DNA from: Drosophila pseudoobscura
Taxonomy: Eukaryota > Arthropoda > Insecta > Diptera > Drosophilidae
NCBI RefSeq assembly: GCF_009870125.1
Contig: NC_046683.1
Span: 35,169,869 to 35,233,868 of the forward strand
Reading direction: 5' to 3'
DNA length: 64,000 bases
Under the pieces are notes generated by a model, which was not told the origin of the DNA, made no database searches, and worked only from the letters and a program-made list of their open reading frames with translations. Positions within the stretch are counted from its first letter, which is position 1, and every line of letters begins with the position of its first letter. Positions 62,622-64,000 of the stretch are shown in pieces. Position numbers and translations under genes: made by a program.

Positions 62622-64000
62622 AGCCTTTGCCGAAGTCACTAAGGACGAAATTTCGGCGGAATACCTCTTGTCCCGGCCTCGCGTAGAACACCCGAGCTCG
62701 CTGGTTATACCTTACCCTACTACGCTCGTATGCCTGATGTAAACTATCGCGAATCCTCTCTTGGATGAGTTGTCGCTTGTCCTGACCCTCCAGCAGCGTA
62801 ATGTAATACTCACCGATTGACCGCAGTCGCTTTGCCAGCTTGTAGCATGACCCATGCAAATACATTTGCTGCCCGAAGACTGCAAAGATTGGTGTTACGC
62901 CTGTCGCCTCGTGAACCGAGTTCCTAATAGCCAGTTCTATCTCCGGCAGATGCGCATCCCAATCCCGGTGATCGTCCTCCAGATACGCCCGAATCGCGCT
63001 GAGTACTGTGCGATTTACGCGTTCGGCTGCGTTACTCTGCGGAGAATACACTGGCGTCCTCATATGAGTGACTCCGAATGCATCGGTCATCTCCTTAAAA
63101 GTTTTTGAGACGAACTGAGCCCCATTGTCCGAGTGAATCATCTCCGGCACTTCAAACTTGTAAAACACCTCGTGAACGAGGAATCTTACAACTTTCTTTG
63201 CTGTGGCCTTGGTCATGGTCTTTAGGAATGTGAACTTAGAGAACTGGTCAACTACAATAAATATCCACGCCTGACCGTTCTTTGACCGCGGATATTTGCC
63301 CAAAAAATCCATATAAAGTTTTTGGAACGGGATCCCGGCCTGCATCCGATAATTCGACGCTTTCGACTCCTTGCACACGGTGCACCGTCGGATATAATCC
63401 CGCACCTCTATCGCTATGTTCGGCCAGTAAAACTGCCTACGCAATAAGTGCAAGGTTTTCGCGATTCCTCCGTGCGCTGTCTTCTCTTCCGAATGTGCTT
63501 TGTCTATCAACGCGGCCGTCAACGAACTCGGAACCCACAATTTCCAGACGGAGCCCTCCAGTTGATCGTCAAATCGTTCACAGCGCATGCGCTTGAATAT
63601 CATGCCATCAACAATCTGGAGATCAGGTAAGCGGTCTTGATTCTCTGTGATTTCCTTCCTTAACTCCTGATATTCCCCAGATTCAAACTCCATCGTTTTA
63701 AAACCCAGGATATTACTCGGATCCACTTTAAACTCTTCAATACTGCGCGACAATGTATCTGCCACTACATTGTCCACTCCTTTTCGGTTTTCTATGCCGA
63801 AATCGAAGGCCTGCAGTTGAAGGGACCAACGAGTTAAGCGACCATCCAGGTTTTTCATGGTCATGAGCCATTTGAGACTGGCGTGGTCAGCAATGACTGT
63901 AAACGGCATAATCTCTACGTGTGGACGGAACTTTAGCATCGCCATTAGGGCTGCCTGAGACACTCCTTCTCTGTCATCGAGTAGTTTTTTTTGCTAACAA
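62622..64000 (-). pseudogene. G1 copy I pol: RNase H and integrase, runs off the right edge
   Basis: An open frame on the minus strand from 63963 to 62575 (462 codons, the last ones in leader sequence) holds RNase H (ADHASLKWLM, DNVVADTLSR), full linker, intact zinc region (HGGIAKTLHLLRRQFYW, CTVC) and the DDE core with TAC in place of the TAA. It ends at VLSDFGKGS where it meets H leader. Its RNase H shares FKVDPSNILGFKTMEF with copy G. The F-type two-base insertion lies at about 63960. Confidence 0.85.

Overview
The window looks like insect, most likely Drosophila, heterochromatin. Every stretch I can recognise is transposable-element DNA. No host gene, tRNA, rRNA or CRISPR array is visible. 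The element classes present (CR1- and R1-type LINEs, BEL/Pao, Ty3/gypsy with a Lys-tRNA primer site, a Ty1/copia remnant) and their codon use fit a fly genome. Species and clade names are inferences from protein motifs read by eye.

Region 1 (1-6079) is old, fragmented DNA. It holds the 5' UTR of a CR1-like LINE running off the left edge on the minus strand, a decayed gypsy polymerase split by a dispersed repeat, a copia RNase H remnant, a possible MITE, and AT-rich sequence I cannot assign.

Region 2 (6080-22403) starts the dominant family, a Ty3/gypsy element here called G1. Its LTR is about 1.06 kb (TG...CA), followed by a TGGCGCCCAA primer site, gag in two overlapping frames, and pol with the order PR-RT-RNase H-IN. 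A G-rich polypurine tract precedes the 3' LTR. Copy A is split by a whole BEL/Pao element (7896-16656, 5-bp target duplication GGAGT). That element is itself split by a 5'-truncated R1-type LINE (9852-12255, 13-bp target duplication). The order of arrival is therefore G1, then BEL, then R1.

Region 3 (20058-46419) is a head-to-tail, plus-strand array of G1 copies B, C, D, E and F in which neighbouring copies share one LTR. E and F also share a 694-bp non-G1 spacer, giving a direct repeat with a 5,267-bp period. Region 4 (46417-64000) is the opposite arm. At about 46418 the LTR folds back on itself, and minus-strand copies G, H and I follow. The LTR shared by G and H is split by a nearly full-length CR1-like LINE (53064-57740).

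All G1 copies are broken. Many lesions are shared between copies in patterns that conflict with one another, and G and H share a deletion that removes the RT active site. Multiplication by DNA-level recombination (LTR-LTR crossover, duplication, inversion, conversion) explains this better than independent insertion. The most interesting signals are the LTR-sharing array with its fold-back junction, a canonical A AAA AAC slippery heptamer at the CR1 ORF1 stop with ORF2 in the -1 frame, an ATGA overlap splitting G1 gag in all copies that keep the region, and a second knuckle/protease-like module downstream of integrase in the BEL element.
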